Source: CALCHX01 sp035761165 (GTDB lineage: Bacteria > Gemmatimonadota > Gemmatimonadetes > Gemmatimonadales > Gemmatimonadaceae). From it: 64,000 nt of DNA. Shown here piece by piece: positions 8,841 to 17,400 of the stretch. The notes beneath the pieces are model-generated. The model searched no databases. It was not told the origin of the DNA and saw only the letters and a list, made by a program, of their open reading frames with translations. The DNA lies in assembly GCA_035761165.1 (NCBI GenBank), contig DASTRO010000238.1, positions 24,229-88,228 on the forward strand. Direction: 5' to 3'. Every line of letters begins with the position of its first letter. Within the stretch, counting starts at the first letter, position 1. The position numbers and the translations under genes were made by a program.

Positions 8841-9227
8841 CTGCCGATACTCCGTGGTAGGGCCAACCGCCCGGCCTCGCCGCTCGAGGAGCGGCCGACG
8901 CGAGCTCGATACGGCTCCGGACGATCGAGCCGTTTCCCGAGAAACCGGTGCGCCCCGAAGGGGCCCGGGCACGGCCTCAGTTGCGCCGTCGCCCGCTCAC
9001 CCGTCCCAGGGTTGCCGGGAGCAAGATGACCGGATGAGCCCCGTCTGACCAGCCGGCCCGTCAGCGCGGTGCCGGCCGCTCGACACTGGCCGGTCATCGA
9101 ACGGCCGGCGAGGGTGGGAAGCCGCCAGCTGCGGAGCTCGCTATTTTCTCATCCCGCGGTCGCGCTCCGGCACGATGGACGGGCCTCGATCCCCGCCTGG
9201 CACGGCCGGCCTCCCCTCACCCCACGC
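8841..9227. other. Divergent spacer between asnB and the flippase gene
   Basis: 387 nt with no convincing gene. Both promoters must lie here. The one A/T-rich patch (GCTATTTTCTC, about 9140-9150) could be part of a -10 element for the rightward gene, but no clear -35 box was found. Confidence 0.4.
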
Positions 9228-10802
9228 ATGCCCGACGTCGTCGAACCCGCGCCCCTCGTCACGCCCGCAGGCGAGGGGGAGCCCGCCCCCGTGCTCGGTG
9301 CGCTTCCGCCGGTCCACCCCGCGGAGCGGCCGGCGACCGATCCGTCCGAGCGGGAGGTCGCTCGCTCCTTCCTCCGGGGAGTCGCGTGGACCGGCGTGCT
9401 GAAGCTGGCCGGCCAGCTCGTCGCGTGGTCGTCGACGGTGGTCGTGGCGCGGCTCCTCTCGCCCACGGACTACGGAATCGTCGGGATGGCCACGATCTTC
9501 CTCGGGCTCCTTCAGGCGGTGAGCGAATTCGGCATCGGCACGGCGGTCGTCACGCGCCGGGAGATGCCGCGGGCGACGGCGGAGCAGCTGCACACGGTCT
9601 CGGTCCTGCTGGGCATCGTCGGCACGCTTGTCGGCATCATCTGCGCCCCGGCAGTCGCCTGGTTCTACCGGAGCAGGGAGCTGCCGGCGGTGCTGGCGGC
9701 GATGAGCTTCACTTTCCTCATCGCCTCCTTTCGCAGCGTGCCGTGGGCGCTCCTCCAGCGTGAGCTGCGCTTCAAGCGGCTCGCGGTCTACGACGCCGTG
9801 CAGGCCATCGCCCTGGCGGGTGCGAGCGTCGGCCTGGCAGCCGCCGGGTTCCGCTACTGGACGCTCGTGGCGGCCGCGCTGCTCAGCGCCACGCTCAGCT
9901 CCGCGATCGCGCTGTGGCTTCATCCCATCCGCTTCGCGCGCCCTCACCCGGGCCGGCTCCGCGGCGTGCTCCGCTTCGGGTCGGACGTCGTGCTGCAGCG
10001 GCTCGCCTGGTACGGGTACTCGAACTCGGACTTCCTGATTGCCGGCCGGATGCTGGGCAGCGCACAGCTGGGCGCGTACTCGTTGGCGTACGAGATCTCC
10101 CACATCCCGAGCAACAAGATCGGGGCGATGCTGTTCCAGCTGACGACGCCCGTCCTCGGCCGGCTGCAACACGCGCACGATGCGCTGCGCCGGATGTTCC
10201 TGCGCGTGAACGAGGCGCTCCTCATCGTCGTCGGGCCGATGTGCGTCGGCATCGCGGTGGTCGCGCCCGACTTCGTGCCACTGGTACTCGGTGAGCAGTG
10301 GCGGTCGATGATCCTGCCGCTCCAGGTACTCAGCGCCTATGCCGCCGTCACGGTGCTGCTCACGGTTCCCAGCCAGACCCTGCTGGTGACCGGGCACGAG
10401 CGCTTCGGGACGCGCTACGCGTTCGCCCAGCTGCTCGTGATGCCGGTCGCCTTCCTGATCGGGGCACGCTGGGGGATCGGCGGCCTCGCCCTCGCCTGGC
10501 CGCTCGTCCATCCGGTGCTGGCTGCCGTCCTCCTCCGCAAGGTGCTGTCGGAGCTCCGGATCCCGTGGGCGGTGTTCATCCGCGATGTGGTCTGGCCGGG
10601 CGGGAGCTCGTGCGCGCTGATGGCGCTAGGCGTGTGGGCGGCTCGGCGCGCGGTACCACACCGCCCGACCTACGGCGTGCTGGCGTGCGAGGTCGCGCTC
10701 GGCGCCGCGATCTACGTCGGGAGCCTGCTCCTGTTGCACGGACGCCAGGTTCGTGAGGCGGTGGACGCAATTCGATCGCTCCGCACCGGACCCGCTGCAT
10801 GA
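9228..10802 (+). CDS. Oligosaccharide flippase, Wzx/MOP type
   Basis: About 524 aa with 12 or so hydrophobic helices. The N-terminal part has the typical GVAWTGVLKLAGQLV and ARLLSPTDYGIVGMA of polysaccharide-transport (MATE/MOP) proteins. These flip undecaprenyl-diphosphate-linked repeat units to the outer face of the membrane. The ATG at 9228 was chosen because the preceding 53 in-frame codons look non-coding. It runs away from asnB and toward the second asparagine-synthase-like gene. Its codon choice is slightly less G/C-biased than its neighbours. Confidence 0.85.
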   Translation: MPDVVEPAPLVTPAGEGEPAPVLGALPPVHPAERPATDPSEREVARSFLRGVAWTGVLKLAGQLVAWSSTVVVARLLSPTDYGIVGMATIFLGLLQAVSEFGIGTAVVTRREMPRATAEQLHTVSVLLGIVGTLVGIICAPAVAWFYRSRELPAVLAAMSFTFLIASFRSVPWALLQRELRFKRLAVYDAVQAIALAGASVGLAAAGFRYWTLVAAALLSATLSSAIALWLHPIRFARPHPGRLRGVLRFGSDVVLQRLAWYGYSNSDFLIAGRMLGSAQLGAYSLAYEISHIPSNKIGAMLFQLTTPVLGRLQHAHDALRRMFLRVNEALLIVVGPMCVGIAVVAPDFVPLVLGEQWRSMILPLQVLSAYAAVTVLLTVPSQTLLVTGHERFGTRYAFAQLLVMPVAFLIGARWGIGGLALAWPLVHPVLAAVLLRKVLSELRIPWAVFIRDVVWPGGSSCALMALGVWAARRAVPHRPTYGVLACEVALGAAIYVGSLLLLHGRQVREAVDAIRSLRTGPAA

Positions 10803-11083
10803 TGCACTCCGGCGGCCGGGAGTCGGTGAGCTATCGGCCGCCGACCGTGTGCCGTCCGCCGGTCGTCAGTCGTCCACTGGACGCCTGTGATGGCTGCCGA
10901 CGCAGCGAGGCAAGCCGGCGGCCCCGATCGGCCGGCTCTGGACGCTCAACACCCGAATTCGTCGCGAGAGGCTGACGTCCAGACCACAGCCCGATCGCGC
11001 CCGGTCCATCCTGCCGATACTCGCCAACGGTGCTCTCTCTCGTCGGCGAGAGTCGCCAAGCCACGCACCACCCTCCCACACGC
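10803..11083. other. Spacer, no gene seen
   Basis: 281 nt between the flippase and the second asparagine-synthase-like gene. Base composition is a little less GC-rich than its surroundings. A GAGTATCGGCAG word on the minus strand (about 11010-11021) is also found directly in front of the asnB start at 8840. No terminator or promoter could be defined. Confidence 0.3.
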
Positions 11084-12931
11084 ATGCCCACCGCCTCTTC
11101 GGGCGCGCGCGCCGCGCTGCAGCTCACGCCCGACACCGGGCCGTCGTTCGCCATTCGATTCGCCTGGCCCGTGACCCCGTCCGGCTGGCGCGAGGATTTC
11201 CTCTTCGGGATCTGGCACCCGAATGCGTCGCTGAGCCTGGAGCTGGAGCCTTCGCCCGGGCCCCCGCCGGTCGTGGAGCGCGGCAGGAACTGGGCGGTCG
11301 TGAGCCGCGGACAGCTTGGGTCTCGCGATCGTGGACTGACGCACCGCTATCGCGCGCCCGGGAGTCCCGACGAGTCGATCGTCGCGTTCCGCGGCTACTT
11401 GCTGACGCCCTCGCTGCATTCGCTCTCGCCCAGCCACCAGATCACGCAATACTGGGGGCGGCCGGACCTGGCACGGGAACACAATGGGACATTCACGACG
11501 GTCAGGATCACCCGCGAGGGCAGGCGCATCGAGCTGCTGACGGACGCATTCGGGATCTCCCCGCTGTACGTACGCGAACGCCCGGACGGCATCGTGCTGT
11601 TTGCCACGAGCCCACGATTCCTGCGCGGCGAGGACGCTGGCGTGTCGCCCATCGCCGAGTCCGTGTTCATGCATCGGCGATCTCTCTGTGCAGACGTCTC
11701 GCTGGTGCCCGAGGTCGAGCGCCTCCGCCCTGGTATCATCCTGCGATTCGAAGGAGGGAACTCGGAGGAGGTACGCTGGTTCGACTTCGACTCCCTCCCC
11801 CAGGGCGATGCCCCACTGACCCGGGCTGGGGTCGAGCAGGTCGAGGAGAGCTTCCAGGCTGCGATGGCGCGCTGCATCGCGCTCATGCCAGGCACGACGC
11901 ACCAGCTCCCGCTGAGCAGCGGCGATGACAGCCGTCGCATCCTGGCGTCGCTGATCGCTGCAGGCGAGACCTTTCGCGCATTGACGGTGCGGATCCTCCA
12001 AAAGGACAACCGCGACCTCGACGCACGTTTCGCCGCCGAGCTGGCCACGAGGTTCGGCTTCCAGCACCAGGTCTTCGAGTACCCCTCGCCGGAGGAGTAC
12101 GCAGCGGACGATGGAGTCTGCCGCACCCTGTTCTCCGCCGAGCAGACCGAGCATACCTGGATCATGCCGCTCGTCCGCTCGCTCCCTTCCGGGCCCGCAC
12201 TGCTCTTCGACGGCCTCGGCGGCGACGCGATCGGGAACACCGGCTTCATGGTTCCCGATATCCTTGCGATGAACGGCGACGCGCAGCTGGGCGCGGTGGT
12301 ACGACTCGCGATCCCGGGAGAGTGCAGCCGTGTGCTCCGTCCGGGGCGCTGGGCGCCGCTCGAAGCGGCCCGCGCGGCCGTGCGCGAGCAGCTCCGGTTC
12401 CTCGCGCCGGGACCGAACCGCCCGACCTACGCTTACCTCTTGCTTCGCGTGCGCCGCAATACGTCAGCGTGGTCGCAGCATCTCCTGCCGCCGGAGACGA
12501 TCGCGGTCTATCCGTACCTCGACCTGGACTACGTACGTGCGGCGATGCAGTACGACCCGCTCGCCAAGATCGGCGAAACGCTCCAGCACCGCTGCCTGGA
12601 GCAGCATTGGCCGGACTACTTCGCGATCCCCAGCAGCCGCCGTGTCCCGGCAAGTATACCGCCGGGCGACCCGGCCATCCAATCGGCACTCGCGGTGGCA
12701 CGTATCCGGCGCATGCAGCGCGATACACCGCTCCCAACGCTTGCCGGGCTCGCAGCCCGTCTCAGGCCTCGGACGGCCGGAATTATGAGTGCTGCGATGA
12801 TCTCGAACCGGGTTGCGCGCAGGTCCGGCTGGTGGCTCGAACCGCTACTCACACTCGCGGCAGCATCAACCGAACACCGGCCCTGCTGGGGGATCACCGC
12901 CGAGGAGCGCGACGCCACGGTCATGCGCTAA
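11084..12931 (+). CDS. Asparagine-synthase-like protein lacking the glutaminase cysteine
   Basis: About 615 aa from the ATG at 11084. The synthetase half has an altered pyrophosphatase loop, LSSGDDSRRI (about 278-287), in place of SGGxDS, and FDGLGGDAIG further on, matching asparagine synthase-related proteins of polysaccharide clusters. The N-terminal half resembles the class II glutaminase fold (TDAFGISPLYVRE) but begins MPTASSG, so the catalytic Cys2 is missing and it cannot use glutamine in the usual way. It may make an amide or adenylated intermediate with free ammonia or another amine. Codon use is less GC-extreme than in neighbouring genes, which suggests later acquisition. Confidence 0.75.
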   Translation: MPTASSGARAALQLTPDTGPSFAIRFAWPVTPSGWREDFLFGIWHPNASLSLELEPSPGPPPVVERGRNWAVVSRGQLGSRDRGLTHRYRAPGSPDESIVAFRGYLLTPSLHSLSPSHQITQYWGRPDLAREHNGTFTTVRITREGRRIELLTDAFGISPLYVRERPDGIVLFATSPRFLRGEDAGVSPIAESVFMHRRSLCADVSLVPEVERLRPGIILRFEGGNSEEVRWFDFDSLPQGDAPLTRAGVEQVEESFQAAMARCIALMPGTTHQLPLSSGDDSRRILASLIAAGETFRALTVRILQKDNRDLDARFAAELATRFGFQHQVFEYPSPEEYAADDGVCRTLFSAEQTEHTWIMPLVRSLPSGPALLFDGLGGDAIGNTGFMVPDILAMNGDAQLGAVVRLAIPGECSRVLRPGRWAPLEAARAAVREQLRFLAPGPNRPTYAYLLLRVRRNTSAWSQHLLPPETIAVYPYLDLDYVRAAMQYDPLAKIGETLQHRCLEQHWPDYFAIPSSRRVPASIPPGDPAIQSALAVARIRRMQRDTPLPTLAGLAARLRPRTAGIMSAAMISNRVARRSGWWLEPLLTLAAASTEHRPCWGITAEERDATVMR

Positions 12932-13105
12932 CCGGAGTCCCGTGCGCTGCCCACACACGTCACCGCAGCGGCGGGGACGAAGGCCTCATCCTGCCCGACT
13001 GCCCCAGTCCGTGAGCAGCCCGCAACAGCCGCCCTCCCCAGCGGTGTACTGCTTCCGATTACTACGATGCCGACGATGGCTCCGGTCCTGTCGGACGCTG
13101 CCTGA

Positions 13106-13318
13106 GTGCTCGTCTACATCGGTACGCTCAGCTACTCGCTCTATCTGTGGCAGCAGCCATTTCTCACCGGATCGGGCCCGACCATTTGGTGGCAGCGCTG
13201 GCCTGCCAATCTACCTCTTGCAGTGATCTTCGCGCTTGGCAGCTACTATGCGGTCGAGCGACCGGCTCTGCGGTGGCGGGAGCGGCTCGAGCGCCGGCCC
13301 GCGCGCCGCCGCCGCTCT
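13106..13318 (+). pseudogene. C-terminal remnant of an acyltransferase-3 (OafA-like) gene
   Basis: The frame encodes VYIGTLSYSLYLWQQPF and then a last hydrophobic helix and YYAVERPALRWRERL. This is the standard C-terminus of membrane O-acyltransferases that acetylate cell-surface sugars. A TGA stops the frame directly before this piece (13103-13105), and the roughly 300 upstream residues of the family, including the catalytic N-terminal helices, are absent. The 12932-13105 DNA shows no other gene. It therefore looks like the leftover of a gene lost by deletion or recombination. Confidence 0.65.
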
Positions 13319-13323
13319 CCCCC

Positions 13324-14100
13324 TCACCACCCCCCCTTCCGCCCCAGCACCACCGGGATCGTCCGCAGCAGGATCTTCAGGTCCTGCCACACGCTCTGCC
13401 CGCGCACGTACTCCAGGTCGTACTGCACCTTCTGCCGCACGTCCTCCAGCGTCTCGTCGTACGAGCGGTTCACCTGCGCCCAGCCGGTGAGCCCCGGCCG
13501 CACGCGGTGGCGCGCCTGATACGCGTGGATGTGCCGCCGCAGCTCCATGACGATCGTCGGCCGCTCCGGCCGTGGGCCGACGAGGTTCATGTCGCCGATG
13601 AGGACATTGAACAGCTGCGGCAGCTCGTCCAGCCGTGTGGCGCGGAGCACCCGCCCCACCGGCGTCACCCGCGGGTCGCCGCGCCGCGCCCACACCGCGC
13701 GCCCGTCCGCCTCGGCGTCCACCCGCATCGAGCGGAACTTGTAGATCCGGAAGGGGCGGCCGCCGTAGTCGTCGCTGCGGCGGCCGTCCGGGGTGTCGGA
13801 CCGCCGGGCAGCGCGTCGGTCCCGGCGCACGCGCCGATCCAGCCCGACCCGCGTCTGCGTGTAGATCACCGGCCCGCGCGACGTCAGCTTGATCGCGAGG
13901 GCGACGAGGACGAAGAGCGGCGCCGTCAGCACGAGCAGGAGCAGCGCGAGCGCGACGTTGAGCACGCGGGCGGCGAGCTCCGAGCGCGGGGCTGGCGTCA
14001 CCGTCACCGGCAGCAACAGCTCGTCGGGTGGGAGGACGTGCGGCTCGGCGTCGACGGCGGCCAGCTCCATCGACGGCGGGTAGAGATGCTCCGCTTCCAC
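13324..14100 (-). CDS. Bacterial sugar transferase (WbaP/WcaJ C-terminal type)
   Basis: About 258 aa. One membrane helix (about residues 45-68) is followed by the catalytic domain with KFRSM, RLDELPQL and a C-terminal GWAQVNRSYDETLEDV. Such enzymes move a sugar-1-phosphate from a UDP-sugar to undecaprenyl phosphate and so start glycan assembly. The long N-terminal sensor and helix bundle of the larger WbaP proteins are missing; only a short head is present. An arginine-rich insertion (about residues 88-110) precedes KFRSM. It is the likely priming enzyme for the locus. Confidence 0.88.
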   Translation of the reverse strand: MEAEHLYPPSMELAAVDAEPHVLPPDELLLPVTVTPAPRSELAARVLNVALALLLLVLTAPLFVLVALAIKLTSRGPVIYTQTRVGLDRRVRRDRRAARRSDTPDGRRSDDYGGRPFRIYKFRSMRVDAEADGRAVWARRGDPRVTPVGRVLRATRLDELPQLFNVLIGDMNLVGPRPERPTIVMELRRHIHAYQARHRVRPGLTGWAQVNRSYDETLEDVRQKVQYDLEYVRGQSVWQDLKILLRTIPVVLGRKGGW

Positions 14101-14277
14101 GATGTGGCTCTCGGTGGTCGGGGTCGGTTGGCCGCCGGCAGGCGCCGGGGCGTGACGAGGGCCCGTGCGTCGGCGCGCGGGCTCCCACCGAGAGCATCGG
14201 CCGCTCCCCCCGCGGACATGAGCCCCGTACGCGGGCCAGTCGGCCCCGCCGCCCGGCGTTGAGATTTCCCGCGCCGG

Positions 14278-14369
14278 GCATTAGATAGAGCTACGGCCGA
14301 AAGGCCCGACAACCGAAGTCCGTGGCGATTTCCGGCAAATTGCGGCCACGTTAAACACCCAGCTAAAGC
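14278..14369 (+). promoter_or_regulatory. Probable S-adenosylmethionine riboswitch (SAM-I/SAM-IV-like)
   Basis: The fold can be read directly. P1 pairs GCATTAG (14278-14284) with CTAAAGC (14363-14369), with one mismatch. A GGCC-GAAA-GGCC hairpin (14295-14306) is followed by GACAACC, like the GCAACC of the SAM-I core. A CGTGGC/GCCACG stem (14321-14326 and 14345-14350) carries GGCGATTTCC, like the GGUGCnAAUUCC of P4. It lacks the longer P2 kink-turn arm of classical S-boxes, so a SAM-I/IV variant is likeliest. An intrinsic terminator and metH follow, which fits methionine-pathway feedback by SAM. Confidence 0.65.
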
Positions 14370-14406
14370 GCCCTGCCGCCCGGCGCTCAGCGCTCGGGCG
14401 CTTTTT
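14365..14406 (+). terminator. Intrinsic terminator of the metH leader
   Basis: AAAGCGCCC pairs with GGGCGCTTT, with a small inner hairpin, and TTTTT follows at 14402-14406. Its left arm overlaps the 3' strand of riboswitch P1, so aptamer folding and terminator folding could influence each other. Confidence 0.75.
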
Positions 14407-14448
14407 CGTTCCCGCTCCGCCGCCGGCGCCCTCTCCAGCCCGACGTCC

Positions 14449-17400
14449 ATGTCCGCTCCCGCCCCCGCCCCCGCCCCCGCTCCCGCCCCCACGCCCCTCT
14501 CCCGCGTGCCGTACGGCCGGCGCGCCTATCTCGACGCCCTCGAGCGGCGCGTGCTCGTCTTCGACGGGGCCATGGGCACCAACATCCAGCGCCACCACCT
14601 CACCGCCGACGACTTCGGCGGCAAGGCGCTGGAGGGGTGCAACGACCATCTCGTCCTCACCCGGCCGGACGTCATCCAGGGGATCCACGAGAGCTTCCTC
14701 GCCGTGGGCTGCGACGTCGTCGAGACGTGCACCTTCCAGTCGACGCCGCGCCGCCTGGCGGAGTGGGGGATCGGCGAGAGGATGCACGAGCTCAACGTCC
14801 AGGCCGCCCGCCTCGCCCGCGCTGCCTGCGAGAAGTACGCGACCCCCGACCAGCCCCGCTTCGTCGCCGGCTCCATCGGGCCCACCGGCATGCTGCCGTC
14901 GAGCAGCGATCCCGCCCTCTCCGCCGTCACCTTCGCCGAGCTGAGCGAGGACTACTACCAGCAGGCGCGCGCGCTGGTCGAGGGCGGCGTGGACGTCCTG
15001 CTCGTCGAGACGGCGCAGGACATCCTCGAGGTGAAGGCCGCCCTGGCGGGCTTCGAGCGCCTCTTCGCGGAGCTCGGCTGGCGCGTGCCCGTGCAGGCGC
15101 AGGTGACGCTCGACACGAGCGGCCGCATGCTGCTCGGCACCGACGTGGCCAGCGCCATGACGACCCTCGAGGCGCTCGGCGTGGACGTCATCGGGCTCAA
15201 CTGCTCCACCGGCCCGGAGCACATGCGCGAGCCGGTGCGCTACCTGGCCGAGCACGCGCGACTCCCGCTCTCCGTCATCCCCAACGCCGGCCTGCCGCTG
15301 AATACGGGCACCGGCGACGCGGTCTATCCGCTGGAGCCGGCGCCGATGGGGAAGCAGTTGGCGGAGTTCGTGGGGGAGTTCGGGGTGCGGGTGGTCGGGG
15401 GGTGCTGCGGGACGACGCCGGAGCATCTGAGCGCGATCGTCGGCGCCGTCCGCGAGGCGGAGGCGCGGCGAGCACCGGGCGCGACGCGGGGGGCCCCCCC
15501 CGAACCACATGATGCCACCCTCCGGCCGACCGAGCGGCATCCGAACGCCGCCGACCGCACCGGTTCCGCGCGCGGCGAGCCTCGCGTCTCCTCCGCCATG
15601 CGCGCCACCACCATCCGCCAGGTACCGGCGCCCCTGCTCGTCGGCGAGCGCGTGAACGCGCAGGGCTCGCGCAAGGTCAAGCGGCTCCTCCTCGCCGAGG
15701 ACTACGAGGGGATCGCCGCGGTGGCGCGCGAGCAGGCGGAGAGCGGCGCCCACGTGCTCGACGTCTGCGTCGCCGTCACCGAGCGGGCCGACGAGGCCGA
15801 CCAGATGGCGAGCGTCGTCAAGCTCCTCTCGCAGACCGTCGAGACGCCGCTCATGATCGACTCCACCGAGCCGGCGGTCATCGAGCGGGCGCTGGAGCAC
15901 GTGCCGGGGCGCGCCATCATCAACTCCATCAACATGGAGAACGGGCGCCAGCGCATCGACGCCGTCGTGCCACTGGCCAAGAAGCACGGCGCCGCGCTCG
16001 TCGCGCTCACCATCGACCAGGCGGGGATGGCGAAGACCGCCGAGCGGAAGCTCGAGGTGGCGCGCGCCATCCACGACATCGTCGTCCACGAGTACGGGAT
16101 GGCGTCGGAGGATCTCCTCTTCGACGCGCTCACCTTCACCCTCGCCACCGGCGACGCGGAGTGGGTGGACTCGGCGCACCAGACGATCGAGGGGATCCGC
16201 CGCATCAAGACGGAGCTCCCCGGGGTGCACACCATCCTCGGCGTGTCCAACGTCAGCTTCGGCCTGGCGCCGGAGGCGCGCGCCGTGCTCAACTCCGTCT
16301 TCCTGCACCACTGCGTGGAGGCGGGGCTCGACGCGGCCATCGTCAATCCCGCGCACGTGCGCCCCTACGCCGAGATCCCGGCCGAGGAGCGCGCGCTGGC
16401 CGACGACCTGGTGTTCAATCGCCGGCCGGACGCGCTGCAGCGGCTCATCGAGCACTTCGAGAGCCAGGGAGCAGGGAGCAGGAAGCAGGAAACGGAAGAG
16501 GATCCGACGGCGGCGATGACGCCGGACGAGGCGGTGCACTGGGCCATCGTCCATCGCAAGAAGGAGGGGATCGAGGAGCGGCTGGACCGTGCCGGCGTGC
16601 GCGAGCAGCCGGTGCGCGTGCTGAACGAGGTGCTGCTCCCGGCCATGAAGGAGGTGGGCGACAAGTTCGGCGCGGGTGAGCTGATCCTCCCCTTCGTGCT
16701 GCAGAGCGCGGAGGCGATGAAGCGCGCCGTGAAGCACCTGGAGCAGTTCCTGGAGCGTGCGGAGGGCTACACCAAGGGCAAGGTCGTGCTCGCCACCGTC
16801 TACGGGGACGTGCACGACATCGGCAAGTCGCTCGTCAACACGATCCTCTCCAACAACGGCTACACCGTGTTCGACCTCGGCAAGCAGGTGCCGGTGAACA
16901 CGATCATCGAGAAGGCGGTGGAGGTGGGCGCCGACGCCCTCGGCCTCTCGGCGCTGCTCGTCTCGACGAGCAAGCAGATGCCGCTCTGCGTGCAGGAGCT
17001 GGCGCGGCGCGGCATGGACGTGCCGGTGCTCATCGGCGGCGCGGCCATCAACCGCCGCTTCGGGCGTCGCGCGCTGTTCGTGGACGGCGAGCAGCCCTAC
17101 GCGCCGGGCGTCTTCTACTGCAAGGACGCCTTCGAGGGGCTGGAGACGATGGACGTGCTGCAGGACGGCGAGCGACGCGCCGACTTCGTGGCGCGCCTGC
17201 TCGACGACGCGCGCCGGGACGTCTTCCTCAACACCACCGTCGGCAAGGACGTGCGCGCGGGCACCGAGGACGGCGCGCGCAGCGAGGTCCCGCCCGCGCC
17301 CGACATCCCGGCGCCCCCCTTCTGGGGCGTGCGGACGGTGCGCGACATCCCGCTCGACGAGGTGTTCGCGCTGCTCGACCTGGACGAGCTCTACCGCCTG

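Noticed and set aside
10831..11154. A 107-codon minus-strand frame containing EYRQ, as does the region just before the asnB start
   Set aside because: The similarity is one 12-nt word (GAGTATCGGCAG); the following sequence lacks the MCGLAGF start. It may be chance or a relic.
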